From Leucogyrophana mollusca (taxonomy: Eukaryota > Basidiomycota > Agaricomycetes > Boletales), in NCBI GenBank assembly GCA_021014945.1, contig MU266419.1, forward strand, positions 34,900-98,899: 64,000 bases of DNA, read 5' to 3'. Under the pieces are notes generated by a model. The model was not told the origin of the DNA and made no database searches. It saw only the letters and a list, made by a program, of their open reading frames with translations. A program made the translations under genes and the position numbers. Positions 1 through 11,434 of this stretch are shown piece by piece (position 1 is the stretch's first letter; every line of letters begins with the position of its first letter).

Positions 1-393
1 CTGCACACCTGCCCCACACCCTTCGAGTCCCAGCCCTGTACCTAGCCCTAGCCACCTCATGCCTGGGCCCAAAACCAACCTTAACCACTCGACGACCGTC
101 TTGTGCTCCGTGACGCTCACGATCCCGACCCCCGGGCCGAGCTCCCTAGCCCGCTTGACGTGCTCTGCGCCCTGGGCGTCGCGGAGGAGCCACGGGAGGG
201 AGACGGCTTCGAGGGAGTAGCATTCGGTGGATGGGCCCAGGCCTGGTGTGGCGGGTTGGGTGGGCTTGGGGGGGGGGGGGGGCGAGAACGAGGTGGGTGG
301 CGGTGGAAAGGGAGTCGGGGGTGGTGCGTATGTTGTTTGTGTATTTGATTTTATGGCATTGCGGAGGGCGAGGACCGCGTTGGTCGTGCTCAT
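1..393 (-). pseudogene. CDC73/parafibromin-like 5' fragment, copy A
   Basis: The minus strand starts at an ATG (393-391) and reads like the N-terminus of Cdc73, a subunit of the Paf1 transcription-elongation complex: an ALRNAIKS motif, then SLSTATHLVL, then a CYSLEAVSLPWLLRDAQ block that corresponds to the REYYTLDSILFLL region of human parafibromin. The frame is broken: relative to copy C one base is missing near 320, and a run of 15 G (268-282) sits in what would be a coding linker. The piece runs off the left edge. The family match is read from motif order and from the C-terminal domain that survives in copy C (10219-10699). It is a decayed copy, not a working gene. Confidence 0.65.
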
Positions 394-1180
394 CGCAGGT
401 CAAGGTCGAGGTGGTAGTGTTGTTTATGTAATCAAAAGAGCATTGTGGTTTCAACTCCGCCGGGTGTAATTAAGGGGTTCCCCCTGTTGCTCGTCGACCC
501 GACCATCACCTCCTCCCGCCGCCCAAACGACGGCGGCATGTACATGTCCTGCGCTGACTAGGTGTGGGGCATATATAGCGAGTCGCTGGGGTGATACATC
601 TGCAACGGTCCTCTCCCACTCTTGTGTATGCGAATTCTCTAAGCACGCATTCCACTGTCCATAGCGACACACCTCCAAACTATGCTCGGCCCCCATCGAC
701 ATCCACCCCTGCCTCACCTACACCCATGCCCAATTGACCGCCATCAACAGCGGCACCCCTTCACTCATTCCCAACACCCTCAATCTCAACTTCGTCCGCG
801 GCTGATCGTGCTAGTCCCCCAATCGTCAGGCCAATCCCGGTCAGTACGCATGGTGGAAGCGTCTCAGTGGTCACCCTGATAACGATCCTCAATGTCGCTC
901 AGGGTCAAATGCTAAAGCTGCGTGCAGGGTTCAAACGCATACAGAAAGCCCTACTGGCGCGACTGGGTGCTCGCTGATGCGTCGGATGGACCACCATCTC
1001 AACTGTGCGCACCCTTCTCCATTGGAGGGCGCTTGCTGGGATATGGGGACAAACAGGAGCCAGTGGCAATGGAAAATATCGTCAATGTATGAGTCGGCGC
1101 TCATCTTCCAGATCCCTAGGCCAGACGTGCCAGTTCCACCCGTACGAGTCGGCGGAGCCGAGGGTGCTATTTCATTGTGG
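394..1180. repeat. Upstream block of CDC73-like copy A (repeat family)
   Basis: Sequence upstream of the CDC73-like start recurs, diverged, at 5281-6420 and 10700-11330. Shared landmarks are the segment CGAGTCGCTGGGGTGA (about 580), a following AAGCACGCATTCCA-type segment (about 640) and a CATCGACATCCAC-type segment (about 700). The block therefore moved together with the gene fragment and probably includes its promoter. On the plus strand it may also hold the start of a divergent gene, but no consistent protein survives across the copies. The part from about 790 to 1120 is shared with copy B only (6120-6420). Confidence 0.6.
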
Positions 1181-2860
1181 TGAGTCGTGCATTGGGGTCG
1201 GGGAGTGGTGTGTATATGTGGGGGTTTTGCGTTTTTGGTGGGAGTGGTGACTGAGGGGGAAGTATGCGTGCGCGGTGGCGATGGGTGGAGTGGCGCGTGC
1301 ATGGTGGGGGCGGCCTTTGGTGCCCCCCCTTGTGTGACATGCGTGTTCCCTCCACGATCTAGTCGGAGTTGGTAACGGCGCATATATGCGCCGTATGGCT
1401 AGGGTCTGGTTCCCGGGCACGTCGGACAACGCTCCAAGTTGTGGCGTCCCGGGCGCTTGACGGAACAAGTGAATAATCCAGCATGGAACAAGCTCGGCAA
1501 GTATCCAGCGAGAAACGTGTTTATGGTGCACCACAGATCGTCCTTGGCTGCGATCTTGTCTTCGATCGCAGACTTTGCTGGGGGAACCAGCAACGAGAAG
1601 GAACAGCCAACCGATGAGGCTACATGTCGCATTCCCGTTCTCGGAGTGGTTCTCGACTTGCCCAATCGGTCTTCCCCGATCCACTTCAATGCCCACTTGT
1701 GAGTCTGGGGGGTTTCGAAGGCACATATACGTTGGACAAAGACACAGTGGCAATGCCCCATACAGCAACTCCAGCGAGCATATAGGCGGTATGCTCATGT
1801 CCCTCGTGACCTATAGACCTCCCAAAACGTTTGGTACAAGCTAGGAACGCTAGTTTTTGGTGAGTTCTATGTACTTGCTGACTGTTCAGAATCGCGCTCA
1901 ACCTCTCGTCATTAACCCGGGGACAATAACGGTATCCTCATGGCTTTTGCGCATGTATTTCAAAACTGAGGGACCCATTTCAAACTTTCGCCCACAAGTC
2001 GAGGGGGAAGGCAAAGTTGACGGTAGCGAATTGAAGGACCGGGGGCAAAGATCAGCCAGCTACGACGGCTGGTGTTCCCTATGAGTATGAATTATTGCCA
2101 ACAACCGAATCATCCCAGACCGTGGCGACACAGACCTCCATGATCACGGAAACGTCCGGGTGGGCCGAAAACAGCCTAAGATGTCTTTCGGTCGCTCTCT
2201 CCTCGGCGTGATGGTGCCCCGTCAAACATGGACTCGAAGGCACCCATGATGGCCTATGATAGCATCCTCGAGGCCAACCTGTGCATTCCGGAGCGTCGCC
2301 ATCCCCAAATGTCGCGGTACCCTCTGGCATGTAGGCATGATGTAGCTTCTATGGTATGTCTTGCTTCGAGACACTCGCCCTGGAATAAACGCATAATATC
2401 TGACCAATGTAAACAGCACTGCCGGCGCTTTTGAAATGCGCCACCAGGGTCTGCGGTGTCATGGACCATGTTACTTGTCAGATTTACCTATCGCCTTTTT
2501 TATAAAACGGCTGACTTTCCAGGCTTTCACGTGGTAATGTGGGCCCTTCAAAATCTAGGAATTTAACGTGTTTAACAAGAAGCAAGCCCCTGGCACGGAA
2601 CGAGAAGGCCCCACAGGGCTTATCTTGCCAAATCGAATGGCCCCCCGTTTTTTTGGAATGCTTCCTGTGGCCGAAACATGGAAGAGCTCATCAAGGGAAC
2701 AATATGATCAGTCGCAGTAAAGGCGCCTGCAGGAACCCTTGAACCTAGAAATGCAACACATGCCAGGCGCCATTCATGGCGTAGCTGGCACTTGCATACA
2801 TGAACATCGTGCTTTTGTGCACACTCCTCCACATTTCCCGCACCGTCGCACTTTCCGTAT
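1181..2860. other. Degenerate non-coding stretch with one shared repeat
   Basis: I see no convincing gene. Positions 1540-1800 resemble 7118-7360, just upstream of the WD40 gene, and more weakly 5040-5160. The shared part includes a TGTCGCATTC segment followed by a run ending near GCATGTAGGCAGCATGCTCA in the 7 kb copy. The rest has only short frames with no recognisable domain. Confidence 0.4.
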
Positions 2861-3874
2861 AGCATTCTGCCCATCTCAAATGCTTTGAAAGGGTCAAAAC
2901 AGAGGCCCAGCGATACACTCCTGCAGGGTGCTGAACACACTGATATTGTTATTCCGTAAGTTTTTGCATTTCCATGGCTAAGAGATCGTATTCATTCACT
3001 TCGATAGCGTTATGGGGCTGACTGGAGTCGGCAAGAGCACTGTAAGGATCTCATCGGTCAACGATCTTCGCAATCTCAATCCTAGGGAAAGTTCATTAAT
3101 GCTGCCGCAGGCGGTGATTTGACCGAAGTTGGCCACAGCCTGGAGTCTTGCACAACGGCGTTAACTCATGTCATCGCTCCTTACCCTTACAATCGGTCAC
3201 ATCGCATTGTCCACGTCGATATCCCTGGCTTCAACAACACCGACACGCGCATGGAGGACACAGAAATCCTGAGGCGGATTGTCGTTCTGGCGCGTTCGTA
3301 AGTACATTTGCATTAATTGCGATTGACAGCTGCTCATGTGCATGACAGGTATACCGACAAAGTAAAGCTTGCAGGGATCATTTACCTGTATGATATAGCC
3401 CAAACTCGTATTGAAGAGGTCCGCAGGAACTTCGACGCATCCAAGACATCCTGGGGCGTGACAGCCGCGCAGAATGTCATTCTTGGGACTACTCAATGTG
3501 CCGATGTTTCCCCTGCGGTGGAAGCGAGCCGCGAGCAACAGTTAAGGGACATTTGGAGGGACCAGGAGGGTTTCAAAATGGCCACGTTCACGGGCACGTC
3601 TCAGTGTGCCTGGCAGATCATCAATGCCATTACCCATGAACAGCTTCCAGAAGACTCAAAAATGTAAAACGAGCTGGGTGACCTCGGAAAAATCCTCCCC
3701 GAGACAGAAGAGGGTAACACCCTACACAGCTCGTTGAAGGACTTGGCAGCGAAACACGATCAAACAATCATGGAGGTGCAGAGCGACGACGGGGCCATTA
3801 ATGTTGTGTGGGGGAGGTTGAAGGACACCGAGGATCAACTTGAAGATGATGATGGATTGTTGACGGCGCTTTGA
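2861..3874 (+). pseudogene. AIG1-like P-loop GTPase, broken (copy 1)
   Basis: Spliced reading gives a G1/P-loop GLTGVGKST, FINAAAGG, a switch-type region, G3-like HVDIPGFNNT and the motif KLAGIIYLYDI, all usual in fungal AIG1/G-domain proteins. Exons: (2861)-2955, 3008-3041, 3092-3297, 3349-3874; introns are 50-52 bases with normal GT-AG ends. Two defects: no in-frame ATG lies between the upstream stop at 2861 and the first exon, and a TAA at 3666 interrupts the last exon, after which the same frame stays open for 69 codons ending in acidic residues. That stop could instead be a splice donor (GTAAAA), but the residues after it look like normal family sequence (LPETEEGNTL), so I favour a nonsense mutation. 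Function unknown; the family hydrolyses GTP. Confidence 0.7.
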
Positions 3875-3909
3875 CATGTCTGGTCAAACCATGGCCAAGA
3901 CTTCCTGGA

Positions 3910-4360
3910 CGGCATTGCGGCGATAGTGCTCGCGAGGGAGTGATTGAATACCGAGTGGCAGTCGTCAAGCGCTTGTTTCCGTATCCGAGTCGCTGCTTAA
4001 GGGCTGCGCGACTTTTCGCGGGTCCTCTGCGTTTCTGTAGGAGTTCCTTGACCTTTGCGATAGCAGCCTCCCACCCGCTCCTCGCGCTGAGCTCCAACCT
4101 CGGTGGGAACTTCGTCCCACATCGTCGTAGTGAAAACGGCATTCTGAAGCACATTCACGCCACGTAGCTCTTTGAAATCCCCAAGTTCCTTATGGGTGCT
4201 CCACTCCGAAGAGGGTGATTGAAAGTTCGTGATAAACAAAAACGCTGTCTTGGAACTCACGTCCTTTCGAGTCATTTTACAATCTCCTCGAGGATCTCAT
4301 AATCTATCCCACGGTTATCGTCAAAGCCAGGGCTATCGACGAATACGACATTACACCGAA
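3910..4360 (-). pseudogene. AIG1-like GTPase fragment, inverted (copy 2)
   Basis: On the minus strand a G3-type motif VFVDSPGFDDN is followed by a probable donor (GTAAAA near 4277) and, after about 110 bases, by GVNVLQNAVFTTTMWDEVP and a short basic helix AKVKELLQKR. This is the same family as the gene at 2861-3874, in the opposite orientation and only 36 bases away. P-loop and C-terminal regions are missing and the frame changes at least twice. It is a remnant; the pair looks like an inverted duplication of which both halves have decayed. Confidence 0.6.
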
Positions 4361-4499
4361 TTGGGAGCGAAGGCGGACGTCAAGTGAGGAGGCGTACCAG
4401 GCGGGTTGTCGATTTTACTAATGGAACGATCCCCATGCGGACAAAGCACAGCGAAGACTCACCCACGAGCAGCAGGATCCACCCGCCATGAGTCTGGTC

Positions 4500-4836
4500 C
4501 AGCCCGCACCCCTCGAGCTACTCGACGACGGTCTTGCAATCCGTGATGCCGACGAAACCGACCGCGAGGCCGAGCTCGCCTGCATTACGTACTCTGCACC
4601 CTGGGCTTCACGGGGTAGCCACACGAGGTAGACGGCCTCAAGGGAGTAGCATTTGGCGGGTGTGCCGGGCTTGGTGTAGCGGGTTGGGATGGACTAGTCT
4701 AGGGAGGCAGGGATGGGCCGAAGACAAGGACGAAGTGGGTGGCGGTGGCAAGGGAGTCAGGCGTGGGTGCGTGCAAGTGTTATTGGTGTGTTTTATTTTA
4801 TGGTGTTGCGGAAGGCGAGTAGTAGAGATATTGTGA
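4500..4836 (-). pseudogene. CDC73-like fragment, copy B1
   Basis: Minus-strand pieces match copy A in order: a degraded LLAFRNTIK start region (about 4800-4835, with a stop right after), the ATATHFV-like stretch in a shifted frame, then CYSLEAVYLVWLPREAQ and ELGLAVGFVGITD ending in a stop near 4518. The initiation codon is gone. It is cut off on its upstream side by unrelated sequence (4837-5200), beyond which another start region (B2) appears. Confidence 0.55.
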
Positions 4837-5204
4837 GGAGCCTCCACTTGCCACTAATTAGCACAATTGTGGTATGTCTGTAGGTCGAGATAAAGGGAGT
4901 ACCCGGGGTGAACCTGTCGACCTATGAGGCAACGTGTATGAGGCTTTGCGAGCGCTTGATAGCGAGTGTTCGCGAGGCCCGGCGGAGCAGAAATCCCGTA
5001 ATGACGTGCGTCGAGGCCATCTATCATCGGGTTGAGCGCCGAGGGGCTGCATCGAAGGCGTTCAGAACACATTGCCGTTACAACACCTGGCATACAGCAA
5101 GGAAGCATATAGACAACGTGCTCACCTTGACACCCTGAGTTTCTGACTTCCCCAAATCGCCCCGAAATTATCGCTAACTGCCCCATCTCTCTCATCTCGA
5201 GTCT

Positions 5205-5280
5205 GGAGTAGGTGCGTACGTCATTGGTGTGCTCGATTTTATGGCGTTGAGGAGGGCGAGTAGCGCGTCTGTCGTGTTCA
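5205..5280 (-). pseudogene. CDC73-like start fragment, copy B2
   Basis: Only the first 25 codons are left, but they are the best preserved of the set: ATG at 5280-5278, then MNTTDALLALLNAIKSST, as in the Cdc73 N-terminus. The fragment ends abruptly near 5205. It keeps its upstream block on the right (5281-6420). Confidence 0.55.
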
Positions 5281-6420
5281 TCGCAGGTCAATATTGTCGA
5301 GGAAGTATTGGTTACGTAATATGCAGACTATTTTCGTGTTCCAACTCCGCCAAGTAGTCAGGGATCCCTGTGTTGCTCGTCGGCCTCGCCATCACCCTCC
5401 TCCTGCCCAACGAACGCCGTCGACGGCGGGAAGCTACACGTGACCCGTACCACTGCTCATGATTCATACACCAGCGTTTTCATTGAGCCCCCACGCCCCG
5501 TAGAGAAGATAAAACCATATGTCGCGACCTCATCCCATGCACACGAGAAATTGGTATCAAGGGCACATACCAACTCCACCCACTCCGAGCACGTCTCTTA
5601 GCCCCGTCGTCGTGAGCACATTTCCCAACTTCATAGTCACGTGTACATCGTACAAATCCCACCCTCGTGGCTGGGCGGGGACTTCTTGGGGGCCTCAATA
5701 TGGGTGCCGTCTGTGAGGTGCACGTTCTCCTCGACGGCTTCAACATCCACCAACATCGTCCTCCTCCCGCCCGCTCAAACGACCACCGTTGACGGTGGCG
5801 CGCTACACATGTCCCGGACCACTAGGTAACAAGGTAACATGTAGCGAGTCGCTGGGATGACGCATTGACAATGGTTTCTCTCCCACTCTTACGCATACAA
5901 ATTATCTAAGCACGCATTACCCTGCCCATAGCGTCCCGCCGGTAAGCACCTTCAAACTTCCTGCGCTGATATCTGGCCCTCGTCGATATCGCACCAACAT
6001 CCACGCCCAAATGACCGCCATCACCACCAGCACCCTGCACGTGACCTGGACCCTGCTGCCCCGTCGCCACTTGTCGCTCCTTTCTGCGCAAAGATAGGCG
6101 ACCTAGCCCACAATATCAACTTCTTCCGCGGCCGATCGCGCTAATCCTCCAATCCTCAGGTCAATCCCGGTCGGTACGCACTGTGGAAGCATCTCGGTGC
6201 TCTACGGTGACTCATGATAATACTCAATGCCGCCCAACCCCAAACGCTAAAAACCGTGCAGGATTTGCACGACTACAGAAAGCCACGCGGGTTCCAGTAT
6301 ATACCCACTGTTGCGAGTGGATCGATCACTGTCCGAGCGGCGCGCACACTCCTCTAACTAGGACACTTGCTGGGGTATGACGACGAGCAGGACCCAGTGA
6401 CAGTGCCGAATATTATGATG
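5281..6420. repeat. Upstream block of CDC73-like copy B
   Basis: This stretch matches the upstream blocks of copies A (394-1180) and C (10700-11330), with the same landmarks at about 5840, 5910 and 5980. Part of it, about 5500-5560, also matches 15515-15570 in copy D. It is interrupted near 5480-5720 by sequence absent from copy A. No intact gene is seen. Confidence 0.55.
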
Positions 6421-7450
6421 GTCTGACTCTTACCCTGTGCTCGTCCCCCTGATCCCGTACGTAGCGCTCGATATTTCTGTATCATGGAAACGAGCCCCGG
6501 TGGAGCGGTGAGGGACATTGACGCGGCCGAGTGTGTGCCTCCCGTACGCCTGCATGGTACGCTGGTGGAAGGTAAGTTGATCTGGACGACCCTCAGCGGT
6601 CTTGGTCATCGTTGCATCTCTGTAGAACTAAGTGCTACCTAATCATGGTCGCCCTCGGTGACGCGAACAGTGCCCCGGGACACGGTGAGCCCAGAGTCGC
6701 CATTTTTTTAGATCTCTCACCACGTACTTCGGTAACACGTCTGAAGATTGAAGCCTCGAAGCTTCAAGGTTATACAGTTCACGGGCGAAGCCAAAGCTCA
6801 TCAGTTATCCTTCTCAAGTAGCCAGCCTATCTGAATTCTATCCTAACCCGACCACGACCTGACTTGGCCCCGGGCGGCACGAGGATAGAACCCCCGATAG
6901 TGGGAGCCCTACAGGCATTCTTAGCTATGAACCGAGATTGTGTATCGATGGCAGGGCGTCTGTTGATAATTACCAAATTCCCTTTAACATCGGGGACGGA
7001 TTAATGGCCGTATGTGATGGATCGAGATTCAGTACGAGAGAAGGGGTGGAGTCAGCCACCGCCCAAGTTGAAATGCGCACCTTCAACATGACATTCCGAT
7101 CCTTGGGCTTTGCATTCAGGGGGTCGTTAGCCACGTCGTCCCGGGCCCCTGACTTCGCAGGGGAAACCAACAACAGGTGGGGGGAACTCGCTCATGAAGT
7201 TGCCTGTCGCATTCTCGTTATCGGAGCTGATCTCGATAATCGTTCCTCCCTTGGACTAAATTAAACTAATATTATTCAGTTTGAGTTTGGTGGGAACACA
7301 TTGCTAATGCCACGCCCTTACAGCAAGGAGGCATGTAGGCAGCATGCTCATCTTGCTTGAGGTTCTGTCTCTCACACCCCATCGTGCTCCCCAAACGTCG
7401 CCCAAAACCGCGACCACGGGCCCATCTCCCCCATCCCCCATCTCCACAAG
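6421..7450. other. Non-coding stretch before the WD40 gene
   Basis: No convincing gene. Positions 7118-7360 are shared with 1540-1800 and in part with 5040-5160. Being directly in front of an intact gene, this piece may be its promoter region and may have been copied along with a relative of that gene. C-rich stretches at 7420-7450 precede the start codon. Confidence 0.35.
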
Positions 7451-9826
7451 ATGTCGAGCCCAGCTGGGTCGAGCTCTTCGGTCAAGCGTGCATCGCACTC
7501 TCTAATAAAGGTTTTCAAAGGGCACAGCAAGTTCGTCACGGCTGTCGCTTATTTTCCCGACGGACGGCACATAGCGAGTGGGTCCTGGGACAAGACCATT
7601 CGCATCTGGAACGTCGATACCGGGCAACAGGAAGGAGAAGATTTAGAGCATGATTCCGAGGTCAAAGCTATAGCAATAGCTCCGGATGGCAGGAAGATCG
7701 CAGCCGAAGTAGACAATGAGCTGATCGTGTGGGATGTGGTAAGACGGAAGAGTGTACAAAGAGTCAAAATAGAAGATATCGAGGAACGGACATCGCGTGT
7801 AGCGTTTTCCCCAGATGGGCGTTGGATTGCTGCTGCGTCATCACTGAGCGCCTCGATACGGCTATGGGATGTGGATACAGGCAGCCCAGTCGGAGAACTA
7901 CGGCATGTCGACACGGTGCGGTGCTTAGCGTTCTCACCAGACCGTGCACACATCGCCACCGGGTCATTTGGAGGGTCTTTCAGAGTGTTGGAAATCTCAA
8001 CTGGCAAGACTGTCGTCGGTCCCGTAAAGAGCCACGCGGATCTAGTATTATCGCTAGTGTATTCGCCGGACGGTCGTCTCCTGGTCACTGGGTCAGATGA
8101 TGGAAGCATTCGAGTATGGGACAGTGCAACGGGACGGGGGGTGGGAAGGCCAATGCTGCTGCCCGGTCACCGACACTGGCGTATTGCAATCAGTGCGGAT
8201 GGAAAGAAGATTGCAAGTATCGCGTCTGAAGGTACAACGCCATTGTGGGACTTGGAGACGCGACTACAAATCGGAGACTTATCTGCCGGTTGGGCCGTCG
8301 ACTGGGCACGTGATGTAGCGTTCTCGCCGAACGGACGCTTCGTAATCAGTACGTGCATGGAAGATGTCCATCTCTGGGACACAGTCGCGGTGCCTAACAG
8401 CGCCGTAAGTGGTGCTCCCAACTGGAAAAACTCCGTAACAGTGTCGTGGGACACAGCCGCGGTGCCTAACAGCGCCGTAAGTGGTGCTCCCAACCAGAAA
8501 CACTCTGTAACATTGTCGCCAGGTGAACGCTTGGTAATCAGCGGGGGGAGTGCAGTTGTTCATTTGCGGGACGCAGCCGAGGCGCTCGACAGCGCCGTAA
8601 GTGTTGCTCCCAACTCGATATGGCACCCGCTCTGACCTCGTCCCTTAGCCCTCTCCACCCACCACCAACACCCGAGAATCATTTGTACGCTTCATTCTGT
8701 GTACGTGCACCTTTCTAGCCACTAACATACACCCTTCGTGCTGTAGCACTCCGTTGTTCCTTCGGCACCCGTTATAACGCACCCAAGCCTTCCCCCTCCC
8801 CAGCAGGAGGAGACCCCATCCAAGGACCACAGAGATACTTCTTCACTGAGTTCGTCCATACTCGATGTAAGCTTGCTTTCCTGTCATGATGGGGACGGGC
8901 GCCTCGGATGCTAATCTTGCGCTATGTAGCTTCCTGCAGTGGTGCAGCCGGAACCTGAGCGCGCGAAGGAAGTTGAACGAGCACCGAGTATAGGCGACTG
9001 GGATTCATACGAATCACATCACGTATGTTTGTATCAATATTTTACATGCATCTACAATCTCATTTCAGTATCTCTAGCGACCTACCACTGAACCTACCGA
9101 GACTCAGCAAGAACCCCAAGCTGAACCGGGTAGCCTGAACGCTCCGCCTGCAGCGGTGGAGTCTGGCAACTGGTGGATGCGCATCATGCGTCGGCGCTGG
9201 CGACATTTGCTGTCGCGCAAACTTCGTGCCCAGGTACAAACCGCAGAGGACTCTCCGCACTCGCCCACCAAGGGTCCGCCGACGTCCCGCAAACATCCTA
9301 ATGTGAATCATTCGTGTATATGTCCTTACTATGAATATTGATCTGTGTATACTCACAGCATGAACCGGCTACCGATCCCTCAGTCATACCGATGCAGGGC
9401 GATCACACCGGAGACGAAGCCCACATGGGAAATCCAGATGCGCGAGCAAAGCCCCTGACGCGCTTCCGGAATCGTCTACGCAGAGGGAGTGCCCCGCGCG
9501 ACGAATCGGGACCGTGTGGCCAGAAGAAGCCAACGCCCGGAGTCGTCGACGTCGCCGGTGGACGGGACAAATTGGCAAGTACATCCTGTTCCCCTCGTAG
9601 CTCATTGACCTAAACCTGCTTCGGACAGCGGTTGATGATGTCACCAGACAGAGAGCGATACGGTGTACCTCCGCCTGAGCCTGTGGAACTGCCGCCGATC
9701 GCAACTCGCCCTCCTTCATTCTTCGAGATAGAGGAAGATCCCTTGGAGTGGTGGTCCTGGTCAAGAGAGCTACGCGAGCTAATATGCTGCTACTGGTGCT
9801 TCCCGCGCGACGCGCGGCCTGTGTAG
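7451..9826 (+). CDS. WD40-repeat protein, seven exons
   Basis: Exons: 7451-8596, 8649-8684, 8747-8866, 8930-9022, 9078-9302, 9359-9574, 9629-9826; all joins keep the frame. The first exon codes for a beta-propeller of WD40 repeats with clear blades such as [30 protein letters not shown] and [15 protein letters not shown]. Later exons give a Pro/Glu-rich linker and a basic patch ([20 protein letters not shown]), and the tail is [19 protein letters not shown]. The sixth intron has a GC donor (9575). Near the end of exon 1 a segment containing GCCGTAAGT occurs three times (8401, 8473 and 8593); I use the third as the real donor because the frame stops soon after it. WD40 proteins of this type are common in Agaricomycetes; the specific role is unknown, but a protein-scaffold function is expected. 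Confidence 0.8.
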
Positions 9827-10218
9827 GTCACCATTCATCGTTCTATCGCAATACCTACGTCGTTGTAACAAATATATAATTACCTGGTCGGGACTGCAGT
9901 CGTTAACGTATAAAATGGAGCACACACAATGTTGCACAGTCTGAAGCGTGCGCAGTCGATCGGGAAAAGGGTGGCAGACCTGAGGATGAGGGCCTTTAAT
10001 GTAAGCTTGACTGAGACATGTGCAAGCCGAGCCTGTGTACATAGCTGGTCATCAGAAGTCGTTTGGGCATATCCCGACGTGTGCCATGGCGCCGTTTGAG
10101 AAGTGGTTCCAGAGAGGAATCACCTCCCTTGTGTGCGCCGAAAATATGAATCATCAATATTAGAGCTGGAGGTGCTTGCCGTGTTTTTAAGAGTATACGC
10201 GTGCAACATCCGCTCACC
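9827..10218. other. Spacer, nothing recognised
   Basis: AT-richer stretch between the WD40 gene and the CDC73-like copy C. It should contain the 3' end of the WD40 transcript. No gene or repeat was recognised. Confidence 0.4.
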
Positions 10219-10699
10219 TCACTTCATCAACCACGACTTATTGGCCGCCGTCCACTCGTCCAGTATCTTCCAGAAATGCGCGACGACGAAGACGAACTTG
10301 TACCCTCAGCTCCGCCCACTTATACGGGCGGAACTGCCACGCCTTGCCTGTCGTCACGACGCACACGACGCGTGCCCGCGCGTCGTCCGCGCTGCCGAAC
10401 TTGTGAGGGCCTCGATGGAGTCGATTATGAAGTAGCGCTGTCTTGGCCCGCCTCCTCCACCCCTCCACTCCCGCCTCCTATACCACTACCACCACTTCCC
10501 TGGCAAGAGGGTGCGAGGAGGAGGGGGAAGAGTGGGAAGACGAAAGCGCGCGGTCGACGGTGACGAGGTATTCCCCGCGCCTGTCCCCTCCGAGGACGAA
10601 GTGGGTGGCGGTGGCGAGGGAGTCGGGCGTTGGTTTGTATGTTATTGGTGTGCTTGATTTTATGGCGTTGCGCACGAGTGGCGCGCCGGCCAGGCTCAC
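10219..10699 (-). pseudogene. CDC73-like copy C: N-terminus joined to C-terminus
   Basis: The minus strand begins at GTG (10699-10697, where copies A and B2 have ATG) with LVRNAIKSSTPITY and PDSLATATHFVLGG. After a Ser- and Val-rich junction, the C-terminal Ras-like domain of Cdc73 appears: YFIIDSIEALTKFGS, RVVCVVTTGKAWQF and RPYKWAEPRVQ, then, in another frame, VAHFWKILDEWTAANKSWLM, a lysine and a TGA stop at 10221-10219. This last block is typical of the natural Cdc73 C-terminus. About 300 or more residues of the middle are missing. This copy is what fixes the family identity of all the fragments. Confidence 0.7.
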
Positions 10700-11330
10700 T
10701 GCTCATTATTGTGTTCATCCCAGTTCATTGATGCACGTAATACAGAAAGCCTTTCCGCGTACGAACTCCGCCAAGTCCAAGGGTTCCCCCTGTTGCTCGT
10801 CGCCATCAACATCGCCCCCCTCCCCCCGCCCAAACGACCACCGTCGATGGCAACACACCACACGTGACCCGTAGGTGAGCATACGTAGCGAGTCGCTGGG
10901 GTGACACATCTGCAGCATACAAATTATTTAAGCGCACCTTCCACTGTCCACCGCGTCTCACCGGTGAGCACCCCGAACTTCTTGCTTTGATGTTTGGCTC
11001 TCATCGATATCCACACCTGTCTCACCCACATCTACGCCCAAATGGCCCCCGTCCACAGCGGCACGCTATACGCTGCCCGCACACGTCACCTGGACCTTGC
11101 TCGAGTGGTATAAAGTTCTCGTGGCCCCACCTCGGCGCCAATATTCCACGGCAGCCGGACCTACCAAACCCTGTGCTGCTCCGCAATGCCCTTCCTCAAG
11201 GTCACGCCCCTTTATTTGTCCGGCTTTCTTCAGTATTACGACCTGTTGGCCCATGGATATTACCTCGACACCCTCGAGGTGCAGGCCCTTCGAAGCGGGA
11301 GGTTACACGCAAAACTACACATAAGGTCAG
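10700..11330. repeat. Upstream block of CDC73-like copy C
   Basis: It matches 394-1180 and 5281-6420: a GTTCCCCCTGTTGCTCGTCG segment (about 10784), a GCGAGTCGCTGGGGTGACAC segment (about 10887) and a CATCGATATCCACACCTG segment (about 11003). No intact reading frame is common to the three copies. Confidence 0.6.
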
Positions 11331-11434
11331 AGTACACACCTACTGCATCGTTTGGGAGCTCGAAGAGCCCGAACCTTCCGCATCTTGTGGAACAGGAGAT
11401 TGGAGGACCTTAAATTGTCGCTGCCCATACAGGG

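Noticed and set aside
1172..1798. 208-codon open frame on the minus strand
   Set aside because: No recognisable domain, and it runs across two different repeat pieces.
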